Shown here: piece after piece, positions 8,277 through 18,941 of the stretch
How positions within the stretch are numbered: the first letter of the stretch is position 1
Layout: each line of letters begins with the position of its first letter
DNA from: Rhizobium leucaenae USDA 9039
Lineage (GTDB): Bacteria; Pseudomonadota; Alphaproteobacteria; Rhizobiales; Rhizobiaceae
Reading direction: 5' to 3'
Assembly (NCBI RefSeq): GCF_000426285.1
Contig: NZ_AUFB01000010.1
Location: forward strand, 1 to 64,000
Length of the DNA: 64,000 nucleotides
The notes under the pieces: model-generated
Seen by the model: the letters and a program-made list of their open reading frames with translations, nothing else
What the model was told of the DNA's origin: nothing
The model's database searches: none
Program-made: the position numbers and the translations under genes

Positions 8277-8594
8277 TCACTTTGGTACTACGCTGTGGCG
8301 AAAATTACCCGGATAGCGATCAACGGCACTGCTTCGACGGCAATTTATTTGCGATGAGTCATTTGAATACCGGTGGAACTCCCACTTCTCTCCAAGAATT
8401 GCCGCGTCGTGAAGGGCCGCGAATTCTGCTTCCGGGCGTGGCTGCCAATCCGTATGAGGCAGATGATGAAGTTGATCGAGATGTACAGCTGGAAAACCCA
8501 GCTTCTTAGAGAGGGCGACCGCCAACGTTGACTTACCCGCATTGGAAGGGCCGACAACGACAACGCGCTCGCCAAGGGAGTGCAAAGTCAGCAT
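8277..8594 (-). pseudogene. Truncated P-loop kinase-like protein (FlaR/AAA type)
   Basis: The first ~70 residues look like an adenylate-kinase-type P-loop protein of the DNA topology modulation FlaR-like group. They include Walker A GPSNAGKST (15-23) and HLDQLHHLPHTDWQPRPEAE. These proteins normally run to ~170-200 residues with a lid and arginine-rich C-terminus. Here recognisable similarity stops after LGEKW; the remaining ~35 residues look like out-of-family sequence and the frame ends at 8277. No continuation is seen in the other minus frames. It is probably a decayed 5' gene fragment. Confidence 0.6.
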
Positions 8595-8743
8595 AAGAAC
8601 ACCGGTCGAAGGATTGAAGTGGCTTCAATTCGCCGGAATAAAGGACGTTGTCAACGATCAACGGGCTCGCTCGTGTCAGCGGCAATCTCTCATCGCGGCA
8701 TATCTGCCCATCTGCACCGCAGCTTTGAGCGGTGGGACCGGTC

Positions 8744-11149
8744 TTAACCCACTTCGATTTTATAATCCGTGCCTTCCCACCGCTGCGTATCCGTCCAAAA
8801 GATCGTGAAGATGATCGTGCCCGGGCCGAGCGTCTTCGTCGGCAGGTCGCAGACGTGAGTGCCGCATCCGGTGTCGCGAGCCTCGGTGTCGGTGCAGGTT
8901 GCCCAGCCGTCCTTCGACCAATGCACCAAAGCGGGCTCGGGCAGTTCGATGCGCAGGGTGCGGCCTGCCGGCATTTGGGCGCGCTTGTTGGTCGGGCGCC
9001 AGGCGAAGGGCGCAGGGGCAGGTTTCGTGGCGACATAGCGGGCAAAGGTCTGGGGCGGCATGTCGAAGATCGCGCCGTCCCTAAGCGAGCGCAGCAGCTT
9101 GATGTGTTCCGCATGTGCCCAGACCAGGGGCATGGCGCTGCCGGAGGGCCTGCCGAGGAAAAGCTCGCGCTCCGGCACGTCGTCGCTGTCCCAGATCTGC
9201 TCGGGCAGGAGGCCGCCCTCGCTTGCCGAAGCCTCCAGCGCCGCCAGCAGGCGCTGCGCCTCATCCCTTCGTCCGGCGGCAAGCTCATAGTGAGCGCGCT
9301 CGCCGGTCAAAAGCGGCCAGAGCCTTCCGACACCGCTGCCGGAGAAGGGCGCGCCGCCGATGCGCTCGCCATAGCCGTCGTCATTGTAGCGGTACCAGTA
9401 AGGTCCGGCAGGAAGGTCGCGCCGCAATTCCGAATCGATCGCCTTGACCGTGCCGACGATGCGCGGGTCGTCGGCGGCCCGAAGGCCGAAGCGCACCAGC
9501 GCCAGCGCATCCGGGCTGAGAAGGAGGTCCGCCTCCACGACTTCGTCCCAAGCGTCGCGATTGCGGATAGGGATGAAGTCGCGCCGCAGCGACGAGCTGC
9601 CGTCCGTGGCCGATGCGATGCGCACATAATAGCCATCGATGCCGAGGCTGCGCGACAGGTCCGTATCGGTGGCGTAGGTCCATTCCTCGATACGCTCGTT
9701 CCAGCCGTCGGCGACCTCGCGCAGATATTGCGCCACCGCCAGCCGACCGGCGGATTCCACGGCATCGGCAGCGGCGAGCAAGCCGGCGATCTCGACGGCA
9801 AGCGTGAAGGGCGAGTAGCCGGCATCCTCTTCCCAGCGATCCTGCTGGGTGGCGGGGCCGTTTTTGACGATATAGGCCGCGGCGGCCTCGATGATCGGCA
9901 GATAGCGATTTTCCGATGCGCCGATCGCGCCGGCGCGCAGCAGCATGTCATAGAGCAGGATGGGAAAAGCCGTCTCATCCATCTGGATGCCGTACCAGTA
10001 GGGCCGGCCGTCGAGCCAGGCATTCTGCACCCAATGGCCGTCCGCTTCCTGGATCGCCGCGAGATAGTCAAGCACGGAGCGCGCGTCGGCCTTGGCGCCG
10101 GCGGCAAGCAGCGCGCCGGCAGTTTCCACCAGATCGCGCGTCCAGACCAGGTGATAGCCGCCAAGATCATCATCACTCTTGCTGAATCCCCACGGGATGG
10201 AAAGGCTGGCGATGATGGCACCGGAGGCATCGTCGCGGTGGGTGGCAAGCACACCGGTGCTGACGCGGTAGCGGTTGAGCTGGTTGGGATCATGAGGCTC
10301 GTCGAGAGCAAGCAGGCTCGCCTGCCACTCCCGCCAACCGCTGCGATAATGCTTCAGCGGGGCCTCGACGCCCTGGTCCAGGCTGAGGACGGCGCGGAAG
10401 GCGGCCTCCTCCGGCTGTGTACCGAAGCCGATGGCGATCAGTGCCCGCCCTGCATTCGCCTGGATATCGAGCGTCCCCGACAGCGCGATGTTGCCGGCGG
10501 TGGCGCAGCGGTATTCCTCCTTCAGGCTCTCGCCGCGCGACAGCATCTGCCAGCCGTCGGAGAAGCCGACATAGCCTGCCGAACGCGCAAGCCAGGGCAC
10601 CGAGGCGGCGACGGCGAGCGACCGCCCGGAACCCTCGGCAAAGAGCATCGGCCTGCCTTTGAAATCGGCGTACCAGCCGGTGTTATCGGAGCCGCCATTG
10701 ACCAGATGCGGCGCCACGAGGGCATGCAGCCGGTAGTCGGAGAGATTGCCGATGAGCGCCTCGAAGCGGAGGTCCTGCAGCACGACCTCGCGATCCGGGT
10801 CGGAAAGGACGGTCTTGGTGATGCGATAGCGGCCGTCGCGGGAGGTATTGACGAGGCGAAAAGCCGGAACGCCGTCCTCGATCGCCTGGACGCTATGATC
10901 CGCGTCGCGCTTCTCCTCGGAAAAATAGCCGTCAGCCGTCACCATGAAACCGAAATCGCGGACGCAGGCCATATCGAGCCGCGGCGCGTAGATCTCGTTG
11001 AGGATGCCATGGCTTGCCGTGAACCAGACGTTGCTCGCCGTGCTGATGGCAGTGCCGACTGCGCTCTTATCACTCGAGGTCCAGCGAGGTTCGATGCCGG
11101 GGGCACCGGGCGGGACTACGGAACCGGGTGGCAGTGTCGGAAAGGCCAA
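8744..11149 (-). CDS. Glucan 1,4-alpha-glucosidase (GH15 glucoamylase)
   Basis: This 801-residue enzyme releases glucose from non-reducing ends of alpha-1,4-glucans. It has the bacterial multidomain layout: an N-terminal super-beta-sandwich (about 5-270), the (alpha/alpha)6 GH15 barrel (about 290-690) and a C-terminal glucodextranase-like domain ending in QRWEGTDYKIEVG. The catalytic glutamates are likely in NERIEEWTYATD (near 486) and LPEQIWDSD (near 650); GYHLVWTRDLVETAG is the substrate-site block. No clear signal peptide is seen, suggesting cytosolic action on glycogen or imported dextrins. It is divergent from a ROK-type kinase that could phosphorylate the product. Confidence 0.93.
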   Translation of the reverse strand: MAFPTLPPGSVVPPGAPGIEPRWTSSDKSAVGTAISTASNVWFTASHGILNEIYAPRLDMACVRDFGFMVTADGYFSEEKRDADHSVQAIEDGVPAFRLVNTSRDGRYRITKTVLSDPDREVVLQDLRFEALIGNLSDYRLHALVAPHLVNGGSDNTGWYADFKGRPMLFAEGSGRSLAVAASVPWLARSAGYVGFSDGWQMLSRGESLKEEYRCATAGNIALSGTLDIQANAGRALIAIGFGTQPEEAAFRAVLSLDQGVEAPLKHYRSGWREWQASLLALDEPHDPNQLNRYRVSTGVLATHRDDASGAIIASLSIPWGFSKSDDDLGGYHLVWTRDLVETAGALLAAGAKADARSVLDYLAAIQEADGHWVQNAWLDGRPYWYGIQMDETAFPILLYDMLLRAGAIGASENRYLPIIEAAAAYIVKNGPATQQDRWEEDAGYSPFTLAVEIAGLLAAADAVESAGRLAVAQYLREVADGWNERIEEWTYATDTDLSRSLGIDGYYVRIASATDGSSSLRRDFIPIRNRDAWDEVVEADLLLSPDALALVRFGLRAADDPRIVGTVKAIDSELRRDLPAGPYWYRYNDDGYGERIGGAPFSGSGVGRLWPLLTGERAHYELAAGRRDEAQRLLAALEASASEGGLLPEQIWDSDDVPERELFLGRPSGSAMPLVWAHAEHIKLLRSLRDGAIFDMPPQTFARYVATKPAPAPFAWRPTNKRAQMPAGRTLRIELPEPALVHWSKDGWATCTDTEARDTGCGTHVCDLPTKTLGPGTIIFTIFWTDTQRWEGTDYKIEVG

Positions 11150-11310
11150 GTGTCGATCCTCCGCTCAATATGCGTTCCTCTTCGGCGAGCCATCCTGGAT
11201 TGAAATTGAGCGATCTGCAATACGCCTGGGCTTGACAGCCGGCGCCGATCTTGCGCCCGATAGAGCGTGGGAACGATTTAAAGGGCAAGGCCCAGAGAGG
11301 AGCGCAAGGC

Positions 11311-12054
11311 ATGGCTGACATGACTGAAGCACCCGCAGCAGAGAAAACACGCAGTCACAGCAAACCGAAGGCGGATGCCGCGCCCGCCGACCGCATTGTG
11401 CTTGCCGTCGATATCGGTGGGTCGCACGTGAAGGCGGAACTCAGCAGCGGCAGCGAGCGACGCGCGGTCGCGTCCGGACCCCGGATGACTGCGACGAAGA
11501 TGGTGGCGGCGCTGCGCGATCTCACCGCCGACTGGCATTATGACCTCATCACCATGGGATACCCCGGACCCGTGATCGCCCATCGGGCCGCGGCCGATCC
11601 GTTCAATCTTGGATCGGGATGGAAGAATTTCGATTTCGAAGCAGCCCTTGGAAAACCTGTGCGCATGGTCAATGACGCGCTGATGCAGGCGATCGGCAGC
11701 TACGAGGCGGGCCGCATGCTCTTCCTTGGCCTTGGCACTGGCCTCGGCTCGGCCATGATCGCCGAGAGCATTTGCATGCCCCTGGAACTGGCGCATATGC
11801 CCTATCGCAAGGCGACCTTCGAGGACTATGTCGGCGAACGCGGCCTGGAGCGCCGGGGCAAGGGCAAATGGCGAAAATCGGTATCCGACGTCGTCGAACG
11901 CTTGGACAAGGCCCTGCAGCCAAACTACATCGTCATCGGCGGCGGCAATGTCGAGAAGCTCAAGGAATTGCCGCCGAAATGCCGCCGCGGCAGCAATGAT
12001 AACGCCTTCCGCGGCGGTTTCCGGGTCTGGCTTGACGACAGTCTGCGGTTCTGA
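11311..12054 (+). CDS. ROK-family sugar kinase, polyphosphate-glucokinase-like
   Basis: This 247-residue kinase of the ASKHA fold has an N-terminal phosphate-binding motif LAVDIGGSHVKAEL, an NDA motif with the likely catalytic aspartate (MVNDALMQA), and the adenosine-site block FLGLGTGLGSAM. It lacks the CxCGxxGCxE zinc motif of classical ROK kinases, as do polyphosphate/ATP glucokinases (PPGK). The ATG at 11311 follows AGAGAGGAG; an ATG at 11251 lies upstream of that site. The first ~30 residues are a charged, probably disordered lead. Divergence from the glucoamylase suggests glucose as substrate; use of polyphosphate or ATP cannot be decided from sequence. Confidence 0.85.
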   Translation: MADMTEAPAAEKTRSHSKPKADAAPADRIVLAVDIGGSHVKAELSSGSERRAVASGPRMTATKMVAALRDLTADWHYDLITMGYPGPVIAHRAAADPFNLGSGWKNFDFEAALGKPVRMVNDALMQAIGSYEAGRMLFLGLGTGLGSAMIAESICMPLELAHMPYRKATFEDYVGERGLERRGKGKWRKSVSDVVERLDKALQPNYIVIGGGNVEKLKELPPKCRRGSNDNAFRGGFRVWLDDSLRF

Positions 12055-12103
12055 ACGGTCGTGCTCAGCGCGCTTGACGGGATCGGCAGTATCTCGGCGA
12101 TGT

Positions 12104-13549
12104 CTAATTGGGCATCACGCGGTACACGCATGCAGTTCCCTCGACGCCCCGGAGGGGAGCCTCGAAGGCAACCAGCCTTTGGCCGGCGAGGAGTTGGCTG
12201 ACGCCCGGCGCCGAAAACAGCGCTTCGGAAATGCAAATCTCTCCCGCGCCCGCCAGCGACTGCACGCGTGCGGCAACATTGACCGTTTGGCCGAAGTAAT
12301 CGAGGTTTTCGTTCAGGCTCACGGCGATCGAGGGGCCGCAATGGGCTCCGATCTTCAGGATAAGGCTGGGATTGCCATGCTCGCCATTGTAGCGCTCGAT
12401 GACACCCAGAATGTGCAGCGCGGCCGAGACGGCATCGGCCGGGCGGGAGAAAGCGGCCATCACGGCATCGCCGATCGTCTTGACGATCGCGCCCGAATGC
12501 TCCTGCACCGTCGCGCCGAGCAAGGCAAAATGCTCGCGAACCAATGCATAGGCATTGAGATCGCCAAGTCGTTCATACATCGCGGTCGACCCCTTGAGGT
12601 CCGTGAACAGCAGGGTCACCTGGCGGATGCCCAGGCCTTCCTTCTCGTCGACGTTTTCCGAGCGGAACAGGCGCCGAAAGGTCTGTCGGGCCAGCAGCAT
12701 GCCGCCAGACATATAGGGATCGAAGTCGAGAGCCGGCTTGATCGTCTGCGCCAGGATTTCCGGCGGCCAATTGATCAGCAGCAGCGAGCCGCGTGAGGCG
12801 CCGGAATTCTGCACATCGATGATGACAGGGCCGGGCGGCACCGCCGGCAGCGAAGCGGAAAACCGCTGCCCGTCATAGCCGATCCGCAGGTGCGTCGGCA
12901 CTGTTACGGGCTCACCCGCGACCGGCAAGGCGAAGCTCGCCTGGGTCTGGACATTGATGCCCGCCAGCGCGCCGGGACCGAGCTCCGTCCTTAATGTTGT
13001 GACCGAGCCCGGCGGCAAGAAGGAGAGGCCGCGAACCAGACCCTGCAGGACATCGAGAAAGCGGATCGGTTGGCCGGGTATCCGCGCGTCGCTCAGGAAC
13101 CGCGCCTTCCAGTGAAAATCCTCGACCGAGAGCGAGGCGGGATCATGAAACGGCAGTCGGCGGAGATGTGGCGACACCGTGAAGGTGACCTCGATGAAGT
13201 CGTCGAGATTGGTTTCGCCGCTGACATCGCAGAGGCCGCAGACATAATGGGTCTTCAACGTCCGCAAGGCGCCGAAACTGTCGAGCACCATGCCAGATTG
13301 AGGGCAGACCACATCCCAACTCATCTCGAACAATCCGCGTCGGGTCGCATGGAGAAACAGATCGATGCTCTCCGCCTCCGCGATAGCGCGGTCGCGAGCG
13401 AAGGCGAGGGGATTGACGCGGAAGAGAGACAAGTCGCCGCCGCTGCGGATCAGCGTTTCGAATTTGGAGATGACCCGCGGACTCCAAGCTCGGGCCTGCT
13501 CGATTTCGGCGATCTTGCTTTCAAGGAGCTGTTCCTGAACGTCAGTCAT
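12104..13549 (-). CDS. Class III adenylate/guanylate cyclase with DUF5939-type sensor region
   Basis: This 481-residue soluble protein has an N-terminal helical segment and a ~200-residue regulatory region of the DUF5939 type (about 60-290) containing CGLCDVSGET. The C-terminal cyclase domain (about 305-480) retains the metal-binding aspartates in LLFTDLKGSTAMYERL and IVKTIGDAVMAAF, so it is probably active in making cAMP or cGMP. The conserved NVAARVQSLAGAGEI block is also present. No transmembrane segment is visible. It lies downstream of the ars genes on the same strand but ~150 bases away, so is probably a separate unit. Confidence 0.9.
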   Translation of the reverse strand: MTDVQEQLLESKIAEIEQARAWSPRVISKFETLIRSGGDLSLFRVNPLAFARDRAIAEAESIDLFLHATRRGLFEMSWDVVCPQSGMVLDSFGALRTLKTHYVCGLCDVSGETNLDDFIEVTFTVSPHLRRLPFHDPASLSVEDFHWKARFLSDARIPGQPIRFLDVLQGLVRGLSFLPPGSVTTLRTELGPGALAGINVQTQASFALPVAGEPVTVPTHLRIGYDGQRFSASLPAVPPGPVIIDVQNSGASRGSLLLINWPPEILAQTIKPALDFDPYMSGGMLLARQTFRRLFRSENVDEKEGLGIRQVTLLFTDLKGSTAMYERLGDLNAYALVREHFALLGATVQEHSGAIVKTIGDAVMAAFSRPADAVSAALHILGVIERYNGEHGNPSLILKIGAHCGPSIAVSLNENLDYFGQTVNVAARVQSLAGAGEICISEALFSAPGVSQLLAGQRLVAFEAPLRGVEGTACVYRVMPN

Positions 13550-13696
13550 GTGGCACCTGCGTCTTAGCGCTATCGATCAGGTTTGGCCGGGCCTTGGGAG
13601 GTGTCTTGGTTGGTTGGGAGTATAGCAGAGAATGGGGTGCGGGTCTGCTTGGTCAAATGGCGAAGGGTCAGGCTTTCAGTCGGACGAGAGCCGTGC

Positions 13697-14125
13697 TCAG
13701 ACCAGGCGTTTACCCTGGGCATCGAGAACCTGCTCGCCGTCTTCCTTGGTGAAGGGGCCTTGGCGGGTGTCGGGCAGGATATCCAGAACGAGCTCGGAAG
13801 GGCGGGCAAGGCGGGTGCCCATCGGCGTGACGACAAATGGGCGGTTGATAAGGATCGGGTCCTTCAACATGGCATCAAGCAACTGATCGTCGGTCAGGCC
13901 CGGATTGTCGAGGCCGAGTTCGGTGTAGGGTGTGCCCTTCTCGCGAATTGCCTCGCGGACGCTCAAACCTGTATCCGCAATCATCTTGACGAGCTGTTCG
14001 CGGGTCGGCGGATTTTTCAGATATTCGATGACAGTCGGTTCGATGCCTGCATTCCGGATCAGCGCCAGCGTATTGCGCGACGTGCCGCATTGCGGGTTGT
14101 GATAGATCGTGACGTCCATGGTCAT
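13697..14125 (-). CDS. arsC: Arsenate reductase (glutaredoxin-coupled) ArsC
   Basis: This 142-residue thioredoxin-fold enzyme reduces arsenate to arsenite using glutathione and glutaredoxin. The catalytic cysteine is C13 in HNPQCGTSRN. The arginines that bind arsenate in the E. coli-type enzyme have counterparts in NRPFVVTPMGTRLARP. The start overlaps the aqpS stop by 4 bases. It is the last gene of arsR-aqpS-arsC; arsH, which follows in Sinorhizobium meliloti, is not present here. Confidence 0.94.
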   Translation of the reverse strand: MTMDVTIYHNPQCGTSRNTLALIRNAGIEPTVIEYLKNPPTREQLVKMIADTGLSVREAIREKGTPYTELGLDNPGLTDDQLLDAMLKDPILINRPFVVTPMGTRLARPSELVLDILPDTRQGPFTKEDGEQVLDAQGKRLV

Positions 14126-14823
14126 GCGGCGGGTTCCGTTTCTGTAAGAGTTTGAGGATTGCGGGCTTCCATCAACAGCCAGCTAGCGAGCATCAGCGCC
14201 AGTAATGCGCCCAGGACTTCCGCGACGATAAAGCCCGGCAGATCGACCGGGCGGATGCCCGCAAAGGTGTTCGTCAGCGAGCGGGCGATGGCGACGGCCG
14301 GATTGGCGAATGAGGTGGAAGCCGTGAACCAGTAGGCGGCCGTGATATAGAGGCCGACCAGCCATGGCACCGCTTCGGACCGAAAACGCAAGCCGGCGAA
14401 GATCACGAAGATGAGGCCGAAGGTGGCCGTAACTTCCGCGAGCCATTGTGCGCCGCCGGTACGGATGGTGGTCGAGCCCTGAAGCAAGGGCAGTTCGAAC
14501 ATGGCATGGGCAAGGAGCGTACCAGCGATGCCACCCAGGATCTGCGCGGCAATATAGGCCAACGTCGAGATTAAGGTCAGCCCGCGGCGGAGCGCGAAGA
14601 CCAGCGATACGACTGGGTTGAAGTGAGCGCCGGAAATCGGCCCCAGCACGGTAATCAGCACGACAAGGACGGCGCCCGTCGCAAGCGTGTTAGCCAGCAG
14701 TGCAAGGGCCGTGTCCGTCGTCAGCCTGTCGGCCATGATGCCCGAACCGACGACGGTGGCAACCAGAAACGCAGTGCCGAGGGCTTCCGAAGCAAGGCGG
14801 CGCGAGAGCGGAAACGAAGTCAT
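14122..14823 (-). CDS. aqpS: Aquaglyceroporin AqpS, arsenite channel (MIP family)
   Basis: This 233-residue six-helix channel has the two half-helix motifs of the MIP family: FNPVVS (NPV at 69-71) and a second NPA near 172 (SFANPAVAIARSL). In S. meliloti an aquaglyceroporin between arsR and arsC lets arsenite, produced by ArsC, flow out of the cell down its gradient in place of an ArsB/Acr3 pump. The identical gene order here supports the same role. The second motif is canonical NPA while the first is NPV. It overlaps arsC by 4 bases and starts 30 bases after arsR. Confidence 0.92.
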   Translation of the reverse strand: MTSFPLSRRLASEALGTAFLVATVVGSGIMADRLTTDTALALLANTLATGAVLVVLITVLGPISGAHFNPVVSLVFALRRGLTLISTLAYIAAQILGGIAGTLLAHAMFELPLLQGSTTIRTGGAQWLAEVTATFGLIFVIFAGLRFRSEAVPWLVGLYITAAYWFTASTSFANPAVAIARSLTNTFAGIRPVDLPGFIVAEVLGALLALMLASWLLMEARNPQTLTETEPAA

Positions 14824-14853
14824 CGTTTCAGACCGCGGAGCAAATCAGGATAT

Positions 14854-15207
14854 TCATCGGGCTTTTTCCTCTGCGGGCGCGCAGCAGGCGGCAACCTTGG
14901 CCGCTGGTGCACAAATTTCGGGGTGGCCGCCGCAGCAGTCGTCCATCAGGAAACGCACGAGGCCACTCAGCGCATCATAATTGGCGGTGTAGATAATGGA
15001 ACGAGCTTCACGCTGCTGACTGACTAGGCCGGCGCGATCTAGCTCCTTAAGATGGAACGAGATGTTCGACGGCGATACTTCGAGTTTTTCCGCGATCGTT
15101 CCGGCCGGCATGCCTTCAGGACCGGCAACGACGAGCATGCGGACGATCTGTAGCCGGGTCTCCTGAGAGAGCGCGCCGAACGAACCGAGAGCTTGACGCT
15201 CATTCAT
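14854..15207 (-). CDS. arsR: Arsenical resistance repressor ArsR
   Basis: This 117-residue winged-helix repressor has a helix-turn-helix around VSPSNISFHLKEL (44-56). The usual CVC motif in the DNA-binding helix is absent. Instead the C-terminus carries C91, C92 and C99, plus C108 and C109, resembling the Acidithiobacillus-type ArsR in which two adjacent cysteines and one ~6 residues later bind As(III). It heads arsR-aqpS-arsC and diverges from the DUF6428 gene over 42 bases containing a palindromic operator, so it probably controls both directions and itself. Confidence 0.93.
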   Translation of the reverse strand: MNERQALGSFGALSQETRLQIVRMLVVAGPEGMPAGTIAEKLEVSPSNISFHLKELDRAGLVSQQREARSIIYTANYDALSGLVRFLMDDCCGGHPEICAPAAKVAACCAPAEEKAR

Positions 15208-15209
15208 AA

Positions 15210-15233
15210 TTCAATAATCCTTGAAATATTGAA
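15210..15233. promoter_or_regulatory. Predicted ArsR operator (TTCAATA-N10-TATTGAA)
   Basis: This perfect 7-bp inverted repeat with a 10-base spacer fills most of the 42-base gap between divergent arsR and the DUF6428 gene. ArsR/SmtB repressors bind such AT-rich interrupted palindromes. Its position would block both promoters. Binding is inferred. Confidence 0.75.
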
Positions 15234-15249
15234 ACAAGGAGTATCTCAA

Positions 15250-15690
15250 ATGAATACGATCGACAAGATCCAATCTTCAGATATCAACCTCGGCCTTTTG
15301 CTCGAGACCTTAGCTGCCTCTCGCAATCTACCGCTTGTGTTCCGCTATGACGGCCTGCCGATGAAGCCAGGCTATCACGTTACCGAAGTCAAGGTGGGGC
15401 AGTTTTCAGCGCTGGGCTGCGGGGCCAATGCGGAAGCATGGGCTGCCATCGTCAGCAAGGTTTCCGAGCATGTTCGGCTTGATGGCTCGGCGAAGCTGAC
15501 CTTTGAGATAAGCGATGGCGTGCAGCCGATACAGCTCTATTGCGCATCGACCCCGATCATCAGCGGCGGCGCGTTGGATGTCGAACTCGTTCGCCGTTCG
15601 GTGAGCTGCAAGCCGCGTGACCGGTGGCTGGCTGAACAAGCTCAAGCGGCGGCCTGCTGTGGATCAAGCACTGCCAAGTGCTGCGGATAA
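15250..15690 (+). CDS. DUF6428 family protein, Cys-rich C-terminus, arsenic-locus partner
   Basis: This 146-residue soluble protein starts at the ATG at 15250 after AAGGAG; an upstream ATG at 15193 overlaps arsR. The body resembles the DUF6428 family often found next to ars genes: LETLAASRNLPLVFRYDGLP, GYHVTEVKVGQF and a VQPIQLYCAS strand. The C-terminus AACCGSSTAKCCG holds four cysteines in two CC pairs, a likely metalloid- or metal-binding tail. No enzyme activity is known. Its divergence from arsR across one operator implies arsenite-induced expression. A role as an arsenite chaperone or sensor is speculation. Confidence 0.8.
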   Translation: MNTIDKIQSSDINLGLLLETLAASRNLPLVFRYDGLPMKPGYHVTEVKVGQFSALGCGANAEAWAAIVSKVSEHVRLDGSAKLTFEISDGVQPIQLYCASTPIISGGALDVELVRRSVSCKPRDRWLAEQAQAAACCGSSTAKCCG

Positions 15691-15732
15691 TCCGCACCGT
15701 GATCGCCATGGGGCCATAAGCCACCAAACCCG

Positions 15733-18654
<2,922 letters not shown>

Positions 18655-18941
18655 GGGCGGAATATGGAGGGAGTCAGCGCCGATGTGAAGGGGGAAAGGG
18701 TACAGAAGGGAAACGGATGGTAGAATTTTCCGCTCTTCATCACGTAAAATGTGATGGAACAGAAAGGCAGCCGAGACGTTGGCGGGACGCTGCCCCAGAC
18801 ATCCGCCGGTTTATTCCGCAAGCATTGGTGGAGAAGCCCGCCGCAGCGTCGAACCTGCCCGGCAAAGTGCCGGGTCCCCCCTTGCTTCGACGGCATCCGG
18901 AATTGCCCGCCTCGCCGCCGCCATCCGGTCGGAGGACCATG

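Noticed and set aside
8732..11203. An 823-codon plus-strand open frame opposite the glucoamylase
   Set aside because: It is the antisense shadow of a high-GC gene. The minus-strand frame has full GH15 catalytic motifs, while the plus frame has no recognisable domain.
18655..18941. LexA/SOS box upstream of uvrB
   Set aside because: No GTTC-N7-GTTC or GAAC-N7-GAAC motif of the alphaproteobacterial type was found in the leader.
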